Part shown: positions 1 to 7,796 of the stretch, piece by piece | How positions within the stretch are numbered: position 1 is the stretch's first letter | Layout: each line of letters starts with the position of its first letter | Assembly (NCBI GenBank): GCA_016718525.1 | Contig: JADKDD010000001.1 | Coordinates: 434,001-498,000, forward strand | DNA from: Rhodocyclaceae bacterium | GTDB lineage: Bacteria > Pseudomonadota > Gammaproteobacteria > Burkholderiales > Rhodocyclaceae | DNA length: 64,000 bases | Direction: 5' to 3' | Made by a program: the position numbers and the translations under genes | Notes under the pieces: model-generated | Told to the model about the DNA's origin: nothing | The model's input: the letters and a program-made list of their open reading frames with translations, nothing else | Databases searched by the model: none

Positions 1-1083
1 GCGAAGGCCGACAGGGCCGTGCCAGGCAGCATACATGCCGGCCATGTTGGCAAGCAGGACTTGCGAGGTACAAATGTTCGAATTGGCCTTTTCGCGGCGA
101 ATATGCTGCTCGCGGGTCTGCAATGCCATGCGATAGGCGGTCTTGCCGCGACTGTCTTTGGAGACGCCAATAATGCGGCCTGGCATTGAACGCACGTAGG
201 CTTCGCGCGTGGCGAAAAACGCCGCGTGCGGGCCGCCAAACCCAAGTGGTACGCCAAAGCGTTGCGAAGAACCGAGCACGATGTCGGCGCCCATCTCACC
301 GGGCGACTTAAGCAGCACCAGGGCCATCAGATCGGAGGCAACGGCGACCACCGCACCGGCGGCTTTGGCGGCGGCAATCGGTGCGCCGATGTCTGCGATA
401 TGGCCGCGCGAATTCGGATAGGAAAACAGCGCACCGAACAACGGATAGTTCGCCGCATCTTCAGGGCGGCCAATCACCAGCTCAAAATCAAAGTAGGTGG
501 CGCGGGTCCTGATCACGTCAAGCGTTTGCGGGAACGTCGCTTCGTCGACAAAGAACACATTGCCCGGCGCTTTGGAGATCCGCCGCGCCATGGTCATCGC
601 CTCGGCTGCTGCCGTTGCTTCGTCGAGCAGCGACGCATTGGCAATCTCCATGCCGGTAAGGTCGATCACCATTTGCTGATAGTTGATCAGCGCCTCCAGC
701 CGGCCCTGGGCAATTTCAGCCTGATAGGGGGTGTAGGCGGTGTACCAGCCGGGATTCTCGAACAGATTGCGCAGCAGCACGGGTGGCGTATGGGTGCCGT
801 AATAACCTTGCCCGATCAGGGATTTCTTGATCTGATTTTTGGCCGCGATGGCCTTGATCTTCGCCAAAGCAGCATGCTCTGTCATCGGCGCCGGTAGATC
901 CAACGGCGACGCCGAACGGATGGCGGCGGGAACAGTTTGGGCGATCAATTCGTCCAACGAGTCGACGCCAACGGTCTTGAGCATTTCCGGCAGGGACTGC
1001 TCATCGGGGCCGATATGGCGCCCGACAAATTCGTCGCGCTGTTCGAGTTCAGCCAGGGTTGCAAAACTTGGAGTACTAGTCAT
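1..1083 (-). CDS. gcvP: Glycine dehydrogenase (decarboxylating), P-protein, 5' part only
   Basis: The PLP-dependent P-protein of the glycine cleavage system decarboxylates glycine and passes the aminomethyl group to lipoyl-GcvH. The first 361 codons are present; the rest, including the PLP-lysine half, lies beyond the window edge. The N-terminus reads like full-length (about 950 aa) GcvP of the E. coli type: FVGRHIGPD at about residue 19, WYTAYTPYQ at about 113, LLDEATAAAEAM, a GPHAAFF block, and a long QTREQHIRREKANSNICTSQ-like stretch near the cut. The ATG at 1083 starts 9 bp after the gcvH stop, so it is the last gene of gcvT-gcvH-gcvP, all under the upstream glycine riboswitch. The family assignment is very secure; only completeness is unknown. 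Confidence 0.97.
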   Translation of the reverse strand, partial: MTSTPSFATLAELEQRDEFVGRHIGPDEQSLPEMLKTVGVDSLDELIAQTVPAAIRSASPLDLPAPMTEHAALAKIKAIAAKNQIKKSLIGQGYYGTHTPPVLLRNLFENPGWYTAYTPYQAEIAQGRLEALINYQQMVIDLTGMEIANASLLDEATAAAEAMTMARRISKAPGNVFFVDEATFPQTLDVIRTRATYFDFELVIGRPEDAANYPLFGALFSYPNSRGHIADIGAPIAAAKAAGAVVAVASDLMALVLLKSPGEMGADIVLGSSQRFGVPLGFGGPHAAFFATREAYVRSMPGRIIGVSKDSRGKTAYRMALQTREQHIRREKANSNICTSQVLLANMAGMYAAWHGPVGLR

Positions 1084-1092
1084 AGCGATTTT

Positions 1093-1467
1093 TCAGAATG
1101 TGGCGGTGTAGGCGGCGGCGTCGAGCAGGGAGTCCAGCTCGGCAATATTCGAGGGCTTGACCTTGAATAACCAGGCGGCATATGCGTCAGCGTTGACGCA
1201 ATCAGGTGCGTCGACGGCGGCATCGTTAACGGCGATGACTTCGCCCGAAACCGGCGAATAAATATCCGATGCCGCTTTGACCGACTCGATCACCGCCACG
1301 GTTTCGCCGGCTTTGACGACCCGGCCGACAGCAGGCAGTTCGAGGAACACGATGTCACCTAGCGCTTCCTGGGCGTGGTCACTGACGCCAACGGTCAGTG
1401 TGCCGTCGGCTTCTGTTTTAACCCATTCGTGGGAGGCGGCGTATTTCAGATTGGTTGGGGCGGTCAT
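1093..1467 (-). CDS. gcvH: Glycine cleavage system H protein
   Basis: This is the lipoyl carrier that shuttles the aminomethyl intermediate between GcvP, GcvT and lipoamide dehydrogenase. It is 124 aa, about the normal length. The lipoylation motif IESVKAASD places the modified lysine at residue 64. The N-terminal SHEWVK and the GDIVFLELPAVG block are family hallmarks. The ATG at 1467 follows a good AGGAG-type ribosome site. It is the middle gene of the gcv operon, 36 bp after gcvT and 9 bp before gcvP. Confidence 0.98.
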   Translation of the reverse strand: MTAPTNLKYAASHEWVKTEADGTLTVGVSDHAQEALGDIVFLELPAVGRVVKAGETVAVIESVKAASDIYSPVSGEVIAVNDAAVDAPDCVNADAYAAWLFKVKPSNIAELDSLLDAAAYTATF

Positions 1468-1503
1468 GGTGATCTCCTGAAAAGTAGGGCGGGGAATGGG
1501 GGA

Positions 1504-2613
1504 CTACAGGACGGGCTTGCCGTGCCGGACAAAACTTGGTTTGACGACTCGCGCTTTGAGTTGCTTGTCGCGGATTTCAACGTCGACTTCGCTCCCGATC
1601 GCGACGCCGGCGGGCAAGCGGGCGAGGGCGATGGACTGATTCAGCGACGGCGAAAACGTGCCGCTGGTGATTTCGCCAGTGCCCAATGCGGTGGTGACTT
1701 TTTGATGTGCGCGGAGCACCCCGCGATCAATCAGAACTAAACCGGAGAACTGAGTGGCCTGGCGGCGTGTCACCAGCGCCAACTGGCCAATAAAGGTGCG
1801 CGCCGGATCCTTGAGATCAACCGTCCATTTCAGCCCGGCGTCATAAGGCGAGAGCGTTTCATCCATATCCTGGCCATACAAATTCATCCCGGCTTCGAGG
1901 CGCAGTGTGTCGCGCGCGCCAAGTCCGCAGGGTTTGACGCCCGCCTCGATCAGGGTTTGCCAGGTCGTTGCCGCTTGAGATGCCGGTAAGGTGATTTCGA
2001 ATCCGTCCTCACCGGTGTAGCCGGTGCGGGCGACCAGCCAATTCGGACGGTCGGGCAGGGTGGCGCCTTGAAACACGGCAAGTGATTCAGTCTGGGCTCG
2101 CGTGCCCGGGAACGCGGTCCAGAAACGTTCGCGTGCGTTCGGGCCTTGCACTGCAATCATCGCCAAATCACGGCGGACACTGAGGGTGCAGTCGTAGCCG
2201 GGCAAATGTGCCCGCATCCAGGCAATGTCTTTTTCTGCGGTGCCGGCATTGACCACGATGCGGAAATGCTGAGCCGAGAAGTAATAGACGATTAAATCGT
2301 CGATCACACCGGCTTCATCGTTCAGCATGCACGAATAAAGGGCCTTGCCGGGGATAGTCAGTTTGGCCACGTCGTTCGCCAGCAAGTGGCGCAGCCAGCG
2401 CGTGGCGTCCGCTCCGGTCAGGTCGAGCGCGCACATGTGCGAGACATCGAACATGCCGGCATCTTTTCGCACGGCGTGATGCTCGTCGATCTGCGAGCCG
2501 TAATTGATAGGCATTTCCCAGCCGGCAAAATCGACGATCTTGCCATGTGCGGCAAGGTGGCTCTCATACAAGGGGGTGCGTTGCGGTGCGGCAGGGGAAC
2601 TCGAGTGAGTCAT
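1504..2613 (-). CDS. gcvT: Aminomethyltransferase, T-protein of glycine cleavage
   Basis: GcvT transfers the methylene group from aminomethyl-GcvH to tetrahydrofolate and releases ammonia. The frame is open to 2685, but that extension runs into the glycine riboswitch. I chose the ATG at 2613, which gives 369 aa and puts the conserved RTPLYESHLAAHGKIVDFAG segment near the N-terminus. DVSHM and an MNLYGQDMDE-type motif are present. It is the first gene of the gcv operon. Its leader holds the riboswitch, so the whole operon should respond to glycine. Confidence 0.97.
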   Translation of the reverse strand: MTHSSSPAAPQRTPLYESHLAAHGKIVDFAGWEMPINYGSQIDEHHAVRKDAGMFDVSHMCALDLTGADATRWLRHLLANDVAKLTIPGKALYSCMLNDEAGVIDDLIVYYFSAQHFRIVVNAGTAEKDIAWMRAHLPGYDCTLSVRRDLAMIAVQGPNARERFWTAFPGTRAQTESLAVFQGATLPDRPNWLVARTGYTGEDGFEITLPASQAATTWQTLIEAGVKPCGLGARDTLRLEAGMNLYGQDMDETLSPYDAGLKWTVDLKDPARTFIGQLALVTRRQATQFSGLVLIDRGVLRAHQKVTTALGTGEITSGTFSPSLNQSIALARLPAGVAIGSEVDVEIRDKQLKARVVKPSFVRHGKPVL

Positions 2614-2665
2614 GGACGACCTCGGAAAGAATGGGGAACGAAAGCACAGCGAATGCAACTGAGCG

Positions 2666-2858
2666 TCCCCATCTGTCCTTGGCACCTGAGAGATTTACTC
2701 CGTCGGTGGATGCATACCAATCAGGTTCGCACTTGCGCAAACCCCAACCAGTTCATCGCTCTCCAGATCTTTGTTGCGTCGTCGGTCCTTCTGCCTGAGC
2801 GGTTCCTGGGGGTTGCGCCTTCGGCGGTGACGGTAGGAAGAATGTCACTCTCTCCCGA
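2666..2858 (-). promoter_or_regulatory. Tandem glycine riboswitch (two aptamers) upstream of gcvT
   Basis: Read on the minus strand, the leader contains two successive glycine-aptamer blocks. Aptamer 1 spans about 2858-2781, with a GAGAGAGTG start, a CGCCGAAGGCGCAA core and a CAGGCA..AAGGACCG end. Aptamer 2 spans about 2768-2666, with a GGAGAGCG start, a CCACCGACGGAGTAA core and a CTCTCAGGT..CAAGGACAGA end. These are the conserved elements of the gcvT riboswitch class. Glycine binding normally switches on gcv expression. The element lies between the predicted -10 box and the gcvT start. The exact edges are estimates. Confidence 0.96.
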
Positions 2859-2870
2859 CGACCAGACGCA

Positions 2871-2899
2871 ATTATCGGGCTTGAATTGATTACTGGCAA
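2871..2899 (-). promoter_or_regulatory. Sigma-70 promoter of the gcv operon
   Basis: On the minus strand there is TTGCCA (2899-2894), a 17-bp spacer and GATAAT (2876-2871). Transcription would begin about 7 bp further on, immediately before the first glycine aptamer. That placement supports it as the real gcv promoter. Inferred from motif and position only. Confidence 0.75.
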
Positions 2900-2941
2900 G
2901 TTCGACGCGACGACGGCCGGAAGTTGCCGTGCTGACCAGTG

Positions 2942-3559
2942 CTAACGCATCATCCCTTCGCGGATCAGGCCGACAGCAATGCCTTCAATGGTCAGCGATT
3001 CCTGGCGGGTATTGACCAGAATTGGCTTGAAATCCTTGTTTTCTGCAATCAACTCAACCATCGTTCCGCGCCGCTTGAAACGTTTGACGGTGACTTCATC
3101 ACCGATGCGGGCGACCACGATCTGGCCGTTGGTAGCCTCCGACGTGCGATGGACGGCGAGCACATCGCCATCGAGGATGCCGGCGTCGATCATCGACAGA
3201 CCGCGCACCCGGAGCAGAAAATCGGCGCGTGGCGAGAAAAGCGATGGGTCGACGCGCATGGTGTCGAGCCGGTTCTCTATCGCCAGAATCGGGCTACCCG
3301 CGGCGACCGTGCCGATCAACGGCAGGCCCAACTGCTCAACCAGCCGAATACCCCGCGCCGAACCGGATTCCAAGGTAATCACGCCCTTTCTGGCGAGGGC
3401 GCGCAAGTGATCTTCGGCAGCGTTTGCCGAGGCGAAACCAAAGGCACTGGCAATTTCGGCGCGCGTTGGTGGTACGCTGAAGACCTCGACACTGTTGCGG
3501 ATAAAGGCAAGAATTTCACTTTGCCGTGGCGTGAGGTTGGTAGCTGGCGATGATCTCAT
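2942..3559 (-). CDS. lexA: LexA repressor
   Basis: LexA represses the SOS regulon and self-cleaves when RecA is activated. The 205-aa product has an N-terminal winged helix (about 1-70) and a C-terminal S24 peptidase-like domain. The cleavage bond is Ala87-Gly88 (VAAGSP), and the catalytic pair is Ser122 (RGLSM) and Lys159 (VTVKRF). The frame could start two codons earlier at a TTG (3565), but AAGGAG lies six bases before the ATG at 3559 and touches that TTG, so the ATG is preferred. The product therefore begins MRSSPATNLT. It is autoregulated through the SOS box directly upstream. Confidence 0.98.
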   Translation of the reverse strand: MRSSPATNLTPRQSEILAFIRNSVEVFSVPPTRAEIASAFGFASANAAEDHLRALARKGVITLESGSARGIRLVEQLGLPLIGTVAAGSPILAIENRLDTMRVDPSLFSPRADFLLRVRGLSMIDAGILDGDVLAVHRTSEATNGQIVVARIGDEVTVKRFKRRGTMVELIAENKDFKPILVNTRQESLTIEGIAVGLIREGMMR

Positions 3560-3572
3560 GGGCAACTCCTTT

Positions 3573-3592
3573 AACTGTTGTTATATACAGTA
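3573..3592 (-). promoter_or_regulatory. SOS box (LexA operator) of lexA
   Basis: The core CTGT-N8-ACAG is at 3575-3590, with AA/TA flanks close to the ideal SOS operator. It sits 14-33 bp upstream of the lexA ATG and overlaps TATA-rich bases that could be the lexA -10 box. It should make lexA self-repressing. The methyltransferase at 3710 runs the other way from the same intergenic region, but its start is about 120 bp off, so its SOS control is uncertain. Confidence 0.93.
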
Positions 3593-3709
3593 TACTAAAG
3601 TTGCGTCGGATGCCAGTTTTTTCGATATTTCTCCTGCGCTATGGTCCGGCGCTAAGATGCACTGCAATCTTCTGGCGCCTCGCTGGTAACCCACCAATAG
3701 CGAAATTAC

Positions 3710-4348
3710 ATGGATAGCGAAAGCGATCAAGTGAAAGAAATTTCTGCAAAGACCTTGCAGCATTACGAGGAAAGCGCGGAGAGTTTTCGCGAAGGCACAT
3801 GGCACCATGACGTGAGCCAGAATATTGATGCGCTGTTGCGCCATATCGCCGTGCCGGCGCCGGCACGCATTCTGGATTTTGGTTGTGGCCCCGGGCGCGA
3901 TTTGTGTGCGCTGATCGCACGCGGACATCTGCCGACCGGCCTTGACGGCTCAAGGCACTTTGTTGATATGGCAGCCGCGGCCAGCGGATGCCAAGTGTGG
4001 CAGCAGGACTTTCTTGATTTGAGTTTGCCTGACGCGTGCTTCGATGGTGTATTTGCCAATGCGTCGTTGTTCCATGTTCCCGCCAAGGAACTGCCGCGTG
4101 TGTTGCGGCAACTGTTCGCAGCGCTCAGGCCCGCTGGCGTGTTGTTCAGCTCCAATCCGCGCGGCGACAATCAGGAAAGCTGGCACAACGGGCGCTATGG
4201 GGTATTTCACGACGTCGATACCTGGCGCAGCTTCGTTACTGATGCGGGATTCATCGAGCTAGAGCACTATTACCGTCCGGCCGGGTTGCCGAGAGAACAG
4301 CAACCCTGGTTGGCCAGCGTGTGGCGCAAGAGCGAAAGGACAGGATGA
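3710..4348 (+). CDS. Class I SAM-dependent methyltransferase (small-molecule or unknown substrate)
   Basis: The 212-aa protein has a Rossmann-type methyltransferase fold. Motif I reads ILDFGCGPGRD (about residues 54-64). The acidic strand-2 end follows at GLDGS, an acidic motif at WQQDFLDLSLPDACFDGVFANASLFHV, and a post-motif ALRPAGVLFSSNPRGDN segment. These fit the Methyltransf_11/25 group, not a DNA methylase; no DPPY or similar motif is seen. The substrate cannot be told from sequence. It is divergent from lexA and followed closely by the metallophosphatase gene. No strong ribosome site precedes the ATG. Confidence 0.85.
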   Translation: MDSESDQVKEISAKTLQHYEESAESFREGTWHHDVSQNIDALLRHIAVPAPARILDFGCGPGRDLCALIARGHLPTGLDGSRHFVDMAAAASGCQVWQQDFLDLSLPDACFDGVFANASLFHVPAKELPRVLRQLFAALRPAGVLFSSNPRGDNQESWHNGRYGVFHDVDTWRSFVTDAGFIELEHYYRPAGLPREQQPWLASVWRKSERTG

Positions 4349-4390
4349 ATTACGATGTTGCCTCATCTTGAAAGCGAAGACCCTGGAAAT

Positions 4391-5494
4391 ATGAACAATA
4401 GAAAATCCCTGCTGCACAGGTGCTTTGGCTTACTGCTGCTAGTTATTGCGACTGGCGTCCATGCCGGCCAGGATGATGGGCCGTATGCGCGCTACACCGT
4501 GCAGGGTTTGGAGGTGAAGTGGTTATGCGATGGGAAGGTAGTTCGAAAGGATTTCGCGCAGCCGACGAATGTCAGGCTGGAACCTGAGTGCGCAACCTCG
4601 CGTCCGATCACCGTACGTGAATTGGACAATGTATTTCCAGCAGCGGTCAAATTTCAAGCTACGAAATTGGCGGCGATCAGCGATATCCACGGCCAGTTCG
4701 GCAACATGAAAAGGCTTTTGCAAGCGCACGGCATCATCGATCAGGAGCTCAACTGGTCGTTCGGCGACGGACACCTGGTGGTGACCGGCGATGTGCTGGA
4801 TCGCGGTGAGCAGGTGACGGAAGCGTTGTGGCTGCTCTATGAACTTGATGTTCAGGCCAAAGCCGCTGGTGGCGCCTTGCATCTGCTCTTGGGCAATCAC
4901 GAAGCGATGGTGATGGCCAACGATCTGCGTTACGTCAATCCCAAGTACCTTGCTGTCGCGCGCGAACTCGGGTTGGGTTACTCGGATCTTTTTGATAGCA
5001 CCAGCGTCCTTGGCCGATGGTTGCGGACCAAGCCGGTCATTGTTCAGGTGAACGATAGTTTGTTCATGCATGCCGGATTGCATCCGGATTACATGAATCT
5101 GAAACTGTCATTCAAGGAAGTTAATGAACACTTCCGCCGCTCGCTTGGTTTGAGTAAAGCCGACATCAAGCAGGATGACATTTTGACGTTTCTCTACGGC
5201 AAACTTGGCCCGATCTGGTATCGCGGCTACTTCATGGCACCACTATTGGAGCCGGCGGAACTCGACCAGTTGTTGCAGCAAATGCACGTCGCGCGCATTG
5301 TCGTTGGTCATACCACAATGTCCGGCGTGCTTTCGCACTATCGAGGCAAGGTCATCTCCATTGATGCCGATCTGCGCGGCGGCGAGATTGGTGAAGTTCT
5401 GTTGATTCAGGACGGGAAGCTATCACGCGGGACACTAAGCGGAGAACGATTGCCGGTTCCTGAGTTCAGCGGAAATGCTTCGGCGTTCAAGTAG
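4391..5494 (+). CDS. Exported calcineurin-like metallophosphoesterase
   Basis: The phosphoesterase motifs appear in order: ISDIHGQFGN, GDVLDRGEQ, LLGNHEAM, a HAGLHPDY histidine and VVGHTTMSGV, followed by DADLRGG. These are the metal and phosphate ligands of the PPP/Shewanella-like phosphatase type. I prefer the ATG at 4391 because it begins a clean signal peptide (MNNRKSLLHRC, a hydrophobic core, then HAG cleavage). An in-frame ATG at 4355 would add 12 residues before it. Expected location is the periplasm, and the substrate is unknown. It lies 42 bp after the methyltransferase and may be co-transcribed with it. Confidence 0.88.
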   Translation: MNNRKSLLHRCFGLLLLVIATGVHAGQDDGPYARYTVQGLEVKWLCDGKVVRKDFAQPTNVRLEPECATSRPITVRELDNVFPAAVKFQATKLAAISDIHGQFGNMKRLLQAHGIIDQELNWSFGDGHLVVTGDVLDRGEQVTEALWLLYELDVQAKAAGGALHLLLGNHEAMVMANDLRYVNPKYLAVARELGLGYSDLFDSTSVLGRWLRTKPVIVQVNDSLFMHAGLHPDYMNLKLSFKEVNEHFRRSLGLSKADIKQDDILTFLYGKLGPIWYRGYFMAPLLEPAELDQLLQQMHVARIVVGHTTMSGVLSHYRGKVISIDADLRGGEIGEVLLIQDGKLSRGTLSGERLPVPEFSGNASAFK

Positions 5495-5789
5495 TTTCAG
5501 GTGGCACTGATGCCATGCGGGACCATGAGTCTCCTCAAAATTTACCGACAAAGGCGAGCTTTCTGAATATCATCTTTTGGGTGACGGCGTGCTACCAGCA
5601 CCTACTAACGAGACTGGCCTTTCGAGAATTCGGCCCAACGCTGCCCAGATTTTTTCTTGTATTCGTGCGTTATTGTGTCGGAGGAACCGACTCCCCGTTG
5701 GCTAATGATACGATCTGCGAAGCATTCAATTTTTGCAGTGACGTACCTCATCTAGACACTTAACCAATTAAGTTCCGATATCCAAAAAA
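5495..5789. other. Intergenic stretch with dispersed repeat copy A
   Basis: This 295-bp stretch holds no convincing gene. An 82-codon open frame (5515-5763) lacks a ribosome site and has no recognisable features. The only clear structure is dispersed repeat copy A at 5583-5609. Confidence 0.5.
5583..5609 (+). repeat. 27-bp dispersed repeat, copy A
   Basis: It begins GACGGCGT and continues into CCAGCACC, the two most conserved blocks of the nine-copy family in this window; the 3' CCAACTGAC block is partly decayed. It is 88 bp downstream of the metallophosphatase stop and marks the left edge of the HNH accessory patch. Confidence 0.75.
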
Positions 5790-6020
5790 ATGACTTCAAA
5801 AATTTCCGAGACGCGGTTTTCGATATGTCGATTTGACGAGTCAACCTACCAAGTTGTTGATGGCTTTGCACGTTCGGAGTTTTGTGTATGTAGTGATTTT
5901 GAGGACTCACCGTCCGCCAAAGTGAGAGCGCAAGCCATTGCAGATTCCTTGAACGCAACTTGGAATCTGGATCGCGCTATGCTGTTTCGCGGAGTTACCT
6001 TCAAAGTCAAGCCTGACTAG
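5790..6020 (+). CDS. Small hypothetical protein
   Basis: A 76-aa open frame with balanced composition, including an FCVCSDFEDSPSAKVRAQA stretch followed by IADSLN, which looks protein-like. I do not recognise a family, and there is no signal peptide or membrane segment. The ATG lacks a clear ribosome site. It lies in the AT-richer accessory patch with the HNH gene, so it may be phage- or island-derived. It could be spurious. Confidence 0.45.
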   Translation: MTSKISETRFSICRFDESTYQVVDGFARSEFCVCSDFEDSPSAKVRAQAIADSLNATWNLDRAMLFRGVTFKVKPD

Positions 6021-6192
6021 AAATAGCCGTTGGAGCATGGAATGAGAAGTCGTGAAAGTGCCTGAATTTTCGAGACTTGAGTCGGTATATTCACTGGGGA
6101 AAGTAACCTCGCCCATGTTGCGATGTGTTTGCTCTCAACCGCGCACTGTGCCAAGTCTGGCGAAGTAGATAAGAGAATTACGGAGTGTGAAT

Positions 6193-6900
6193 ATGAATTG
6201 GCATAACGCCGTTGAGGCCGCGCTTAACCGATTCTCAAAGCGGAATTCGACAATAAAAATTGAACGTGAGAAATTTTTGCATGAAGAACTGTCGAACATT
6301 GTGTCCGCTACAGAAAGTCGCGGACAAACTCCATCGCAAACCGCGAGTCGCGTTTTGCAAGAGCTACGTGACGAAGGGTTCCTATTTTTTTCATCCAGAG
6401 GCTTCTATACCCTGAATCAAGTCTCGATCGATGTTGTAGCGGAAGACCTTCCAGATGATGTTTTGGAGAACGCTGTGGACGGTGGTCGGCTTGCCTTTTC
6501 TGACGTTCAGACATCGAGTGACGTTGCATCTGGGAGAGTCAGGCGCGGAATGGGTGCATTAAGGAGCCGGACGCTCTTGAACTATCGTGGGTGTTGCGCC
6601 GTCTGCGATATTAAAGATAGCGGACTTTTGGTAACAAGTCATATTGCCCGCTGGGCTGACCGTCCCGAGGCGCGCGGCTTATTGTCAAATACCATCTGTT
6701 TTTGTACGTTTCACGACAAATTGTTTGAGAACGGTTACTTCGCTATGAGTCATGACTTTGACCTTGTTTGGCGCGCTCCACAATTGAGTCGCGCAATTGA
6801 TATTTGGCAGCGAAAATGCACAGGCACATTTCGAGCACCGACCACTGTTCAGCCAGATCTGACATTTATCAATGAACATAGACAGCGCGTTGCACTTTGA
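6193..6900 (+). CDS. HNH endonuclease with N-terminal winged-helix domain
   Basis: The 235-aa product has two parts. Residues about 1-78 look like a winged helix (TASRVLQELRDEG, then RGFYTLN), as appended to some restriction nucleases. Residues about 120-195 form an HNH nuclease of the restriction-like HNH_2 type: YRGCCAVC, SHIARW, then CFCTFHDKLFENGYF. The cysteines and histidines look metal- or fold-related. GGAG lies seven bases before the ATG at 6193; a GTG at 6187 is too close to it. No DNA methyltransferase partner is adjacent. It may be a solitary modification-dependent nuclease or a leftover of a restriction system. Confidence 0.82.
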   Translation: MNWHNAVEAALNRFSKRNSTIKIEREKFLHEELSNIVSATESRGQTPSQTASRVLQELRDEGFLFFSSRGFYTLNQVSIDVVAEDLPDDVLENAVDGGRLAFSDVQTSSDVASGRVRRGMGALRSRTLLNYRGCCAVCDIKDSGLLVTSHIARWADRPEARGLLSNTICFCTFHDKLFENGYFAMSHDFDLVWRAPQLSRAIDIWQRKCTGTFRAPTTVQPDLTFINEHRQRVAL

Positions 6901-6918
6901 GTTGGATTGGAGGTTTTG

Positions 6919-7191
6919 ATGACTAATGCAGAGCTAAACAAATGGGCTAGCGCGATCGCTAATCGAATCGCCGACGAATGGTCTGGGGCGCAGGATTTTC
7001 CCGACGACGCAAGAAAATTACGCTCATTTCTAGAGAAATCGCTTCGCCACGACAGAGACGCCGTCAAATTGTTTATCGGGACAGGCATATCGAGAGCGAT
7101 TATTTTGAAGCGCATTTATAAGGACAGTTTGATCGCTGTTTGGACAGTGGTATCCGTTGACCATTCGGTTGGCCTTTCAGCACATAGATGA
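6919..7191 (+). CDS. Hypothetical protein downstream of the HNH gene
   Basis: The 90-aa product starts at an ATG six bases after GGAGG, a strong ribosome site. It begins 18 bp after the HNH stop, so the two are probably one transcript. It looks mainly helical and charged (NKWASAIANRIADEW, RKLRSFLEKSLRHDRD). I do not recognise a family. An immunity or partner role for the nuclease is possible but only inferred from the pairing. Confidence 0.6.
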   Translation: MTNAELNKWASAIANRIADEWSGAQDFPDDARKLRSFLEKSLRHDRDAVKLFIGTGISRAIILKRIYKDSLIAVWTVVSVDHSVGLSAHR

Positions 7192-7203
7192 AAGCCGAAT
7201 CTT

Positions 7204-7230
7204 GGCATTTGGTGCGGGCGTTACGCCGTC
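7204..7230 (-). repeat. 27-bp dispersed repeat, copy I (divergent)
   Basis: Read on the minus strand it begins GACGGCGT, keeps the GCACCAA block and then diverges. It aligns to the family without gaps, but it is the weakest copy. It lies 12 bp after the 6919-7191 gene, in inverted orientation to copy A on the other side of the HNH patch. Confidence 0.6.
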
Positions 7231-7263
7231 GCAGTCATAAGCGAACATAACTTTGTCGTCAAA

Positions 7264-7301
7264 AACAAAAAAACCGCTAGTGCAAAATACACCAACGGTT
7301 T
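7264..7301 (-). terminator. Intrinsic terminator after tRNA-Pro
   Basis: On the minus strand, a 12-bp stem (7301-7290 with 7282-7271, two G-U wobbles) closes a 7-base loop and is followed by a run of T. It ends the thrS-to-tRNA-Pro transcription unit. Confidence 0.88.
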
Positions 7302-7312
7302 TCTGATTTTCT

Positions 7313-7389
7313 TGGTCGGGACGGAGTGATTCGAACACTCGACCCCTTGCACCCCATGCAAGTGCGCTACCAGGCTGCGCCACGCCCCG
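7313..7389 (-). tRNA. tRNA-Pro (anticodon GGG)
   Basis: It is 77 nt with a full cloverleaf: the acceptor starts CGGGGCG, the D-arm is GCGCAGCCTGGTAGCGC, the anticodon loop is ATGGGGT in a CTTGC/GCAAG stem, the T-arm contains GTTCGAATC, and CCA is encoded. It lies 32 bp downstream of the merR-like gene, an arrangement common in betaproteobacteria. It may be co-transcribed with the ihfA operon. Confidence 0.97.
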
Positions 7390-7421
7390 ACGAGTGGAAA
7401 TTATATCAGCTAGCCTGCTGA

Positions 7422-7796
7422 CTAGATGGGTGCGTGAAGGAATGCGATGATGCTATCGAGCGCTTCGCGCAAGGTTTTGTCATCGTTTGCCGCTGGCGAT
7501 TCGTGCTCGGTCTCAGGATGTCCTGGCCCGTCTTCCAAACGGTTTCTTGCGCCGCTGATGGTGAAGCCATCCTGATAAAGTAACTCGCGGATGCGGCGAA
7601 CCAAAAGGACTTCGTGATGTTGATAGTAGCGTCGGTTGCCGCGACGTTTGACGGGTTTGAGTTGGGTGAATTCTTGTTCCCAGTAGCGCAACACGTGTGG
7701 CTTGACTCCGCACAAATCGCTGACTTCGCCGATAGTGAAGTAGCGTTTGGCGGGAATGGGCGGCAAGTCTGATCTAGAACTGCTGGACGCTACCAC
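7422..7796 (-). CDS. MerR-family transcriptional regulator downstream of ihfA
   Basis: The 124-aa protein has an N-terminal MerR helix-turn-helix (YFTIGEVSDLCGVKPHVLRYWEQEF, about residues 19-43) and the wing and second helix after it (KRRGNRRYYQHHEVLLVRRI). It has no cysteine metal-binding loop, so it is not a metal sensor of the classical type. It starts with GTG inside the last 23 bp of ihfA, which indicates translational coupling. This small MerR-like gene is regularly found after ihfA in beta- and gammaproteobacteria. Its target is unknown. Confidence 0.9.
   Translation of the reverse strand: MVASSSSRSDLPPIPAKRYFTIGEVSDLCGVKPHVLRYWEQEFTQLKPVKRRGNRRYYQHHEVLLVRRIRELLYQDGFTISGARNRLEDGPGHPETEHESPAANDDKTLREALDSIIAFLHAPI

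Noticed and set aside
226..897. 223-codon plus-strand frame
   Set aside because: Antisense shadow of gcvP; His/Arg/Gly-rich mirror composition.
5515..5763. 82-codon open frame after the metallophosphatase
   Set aside because: No ribosome site, odd composition, and it runs through repeat copy A.
5495..7389. att-type duplication of the tRNA-Pro 3' end
   Set aside because: I looked for a second copy of the tRNA end across the accessory patch and found none; no integrase is present.
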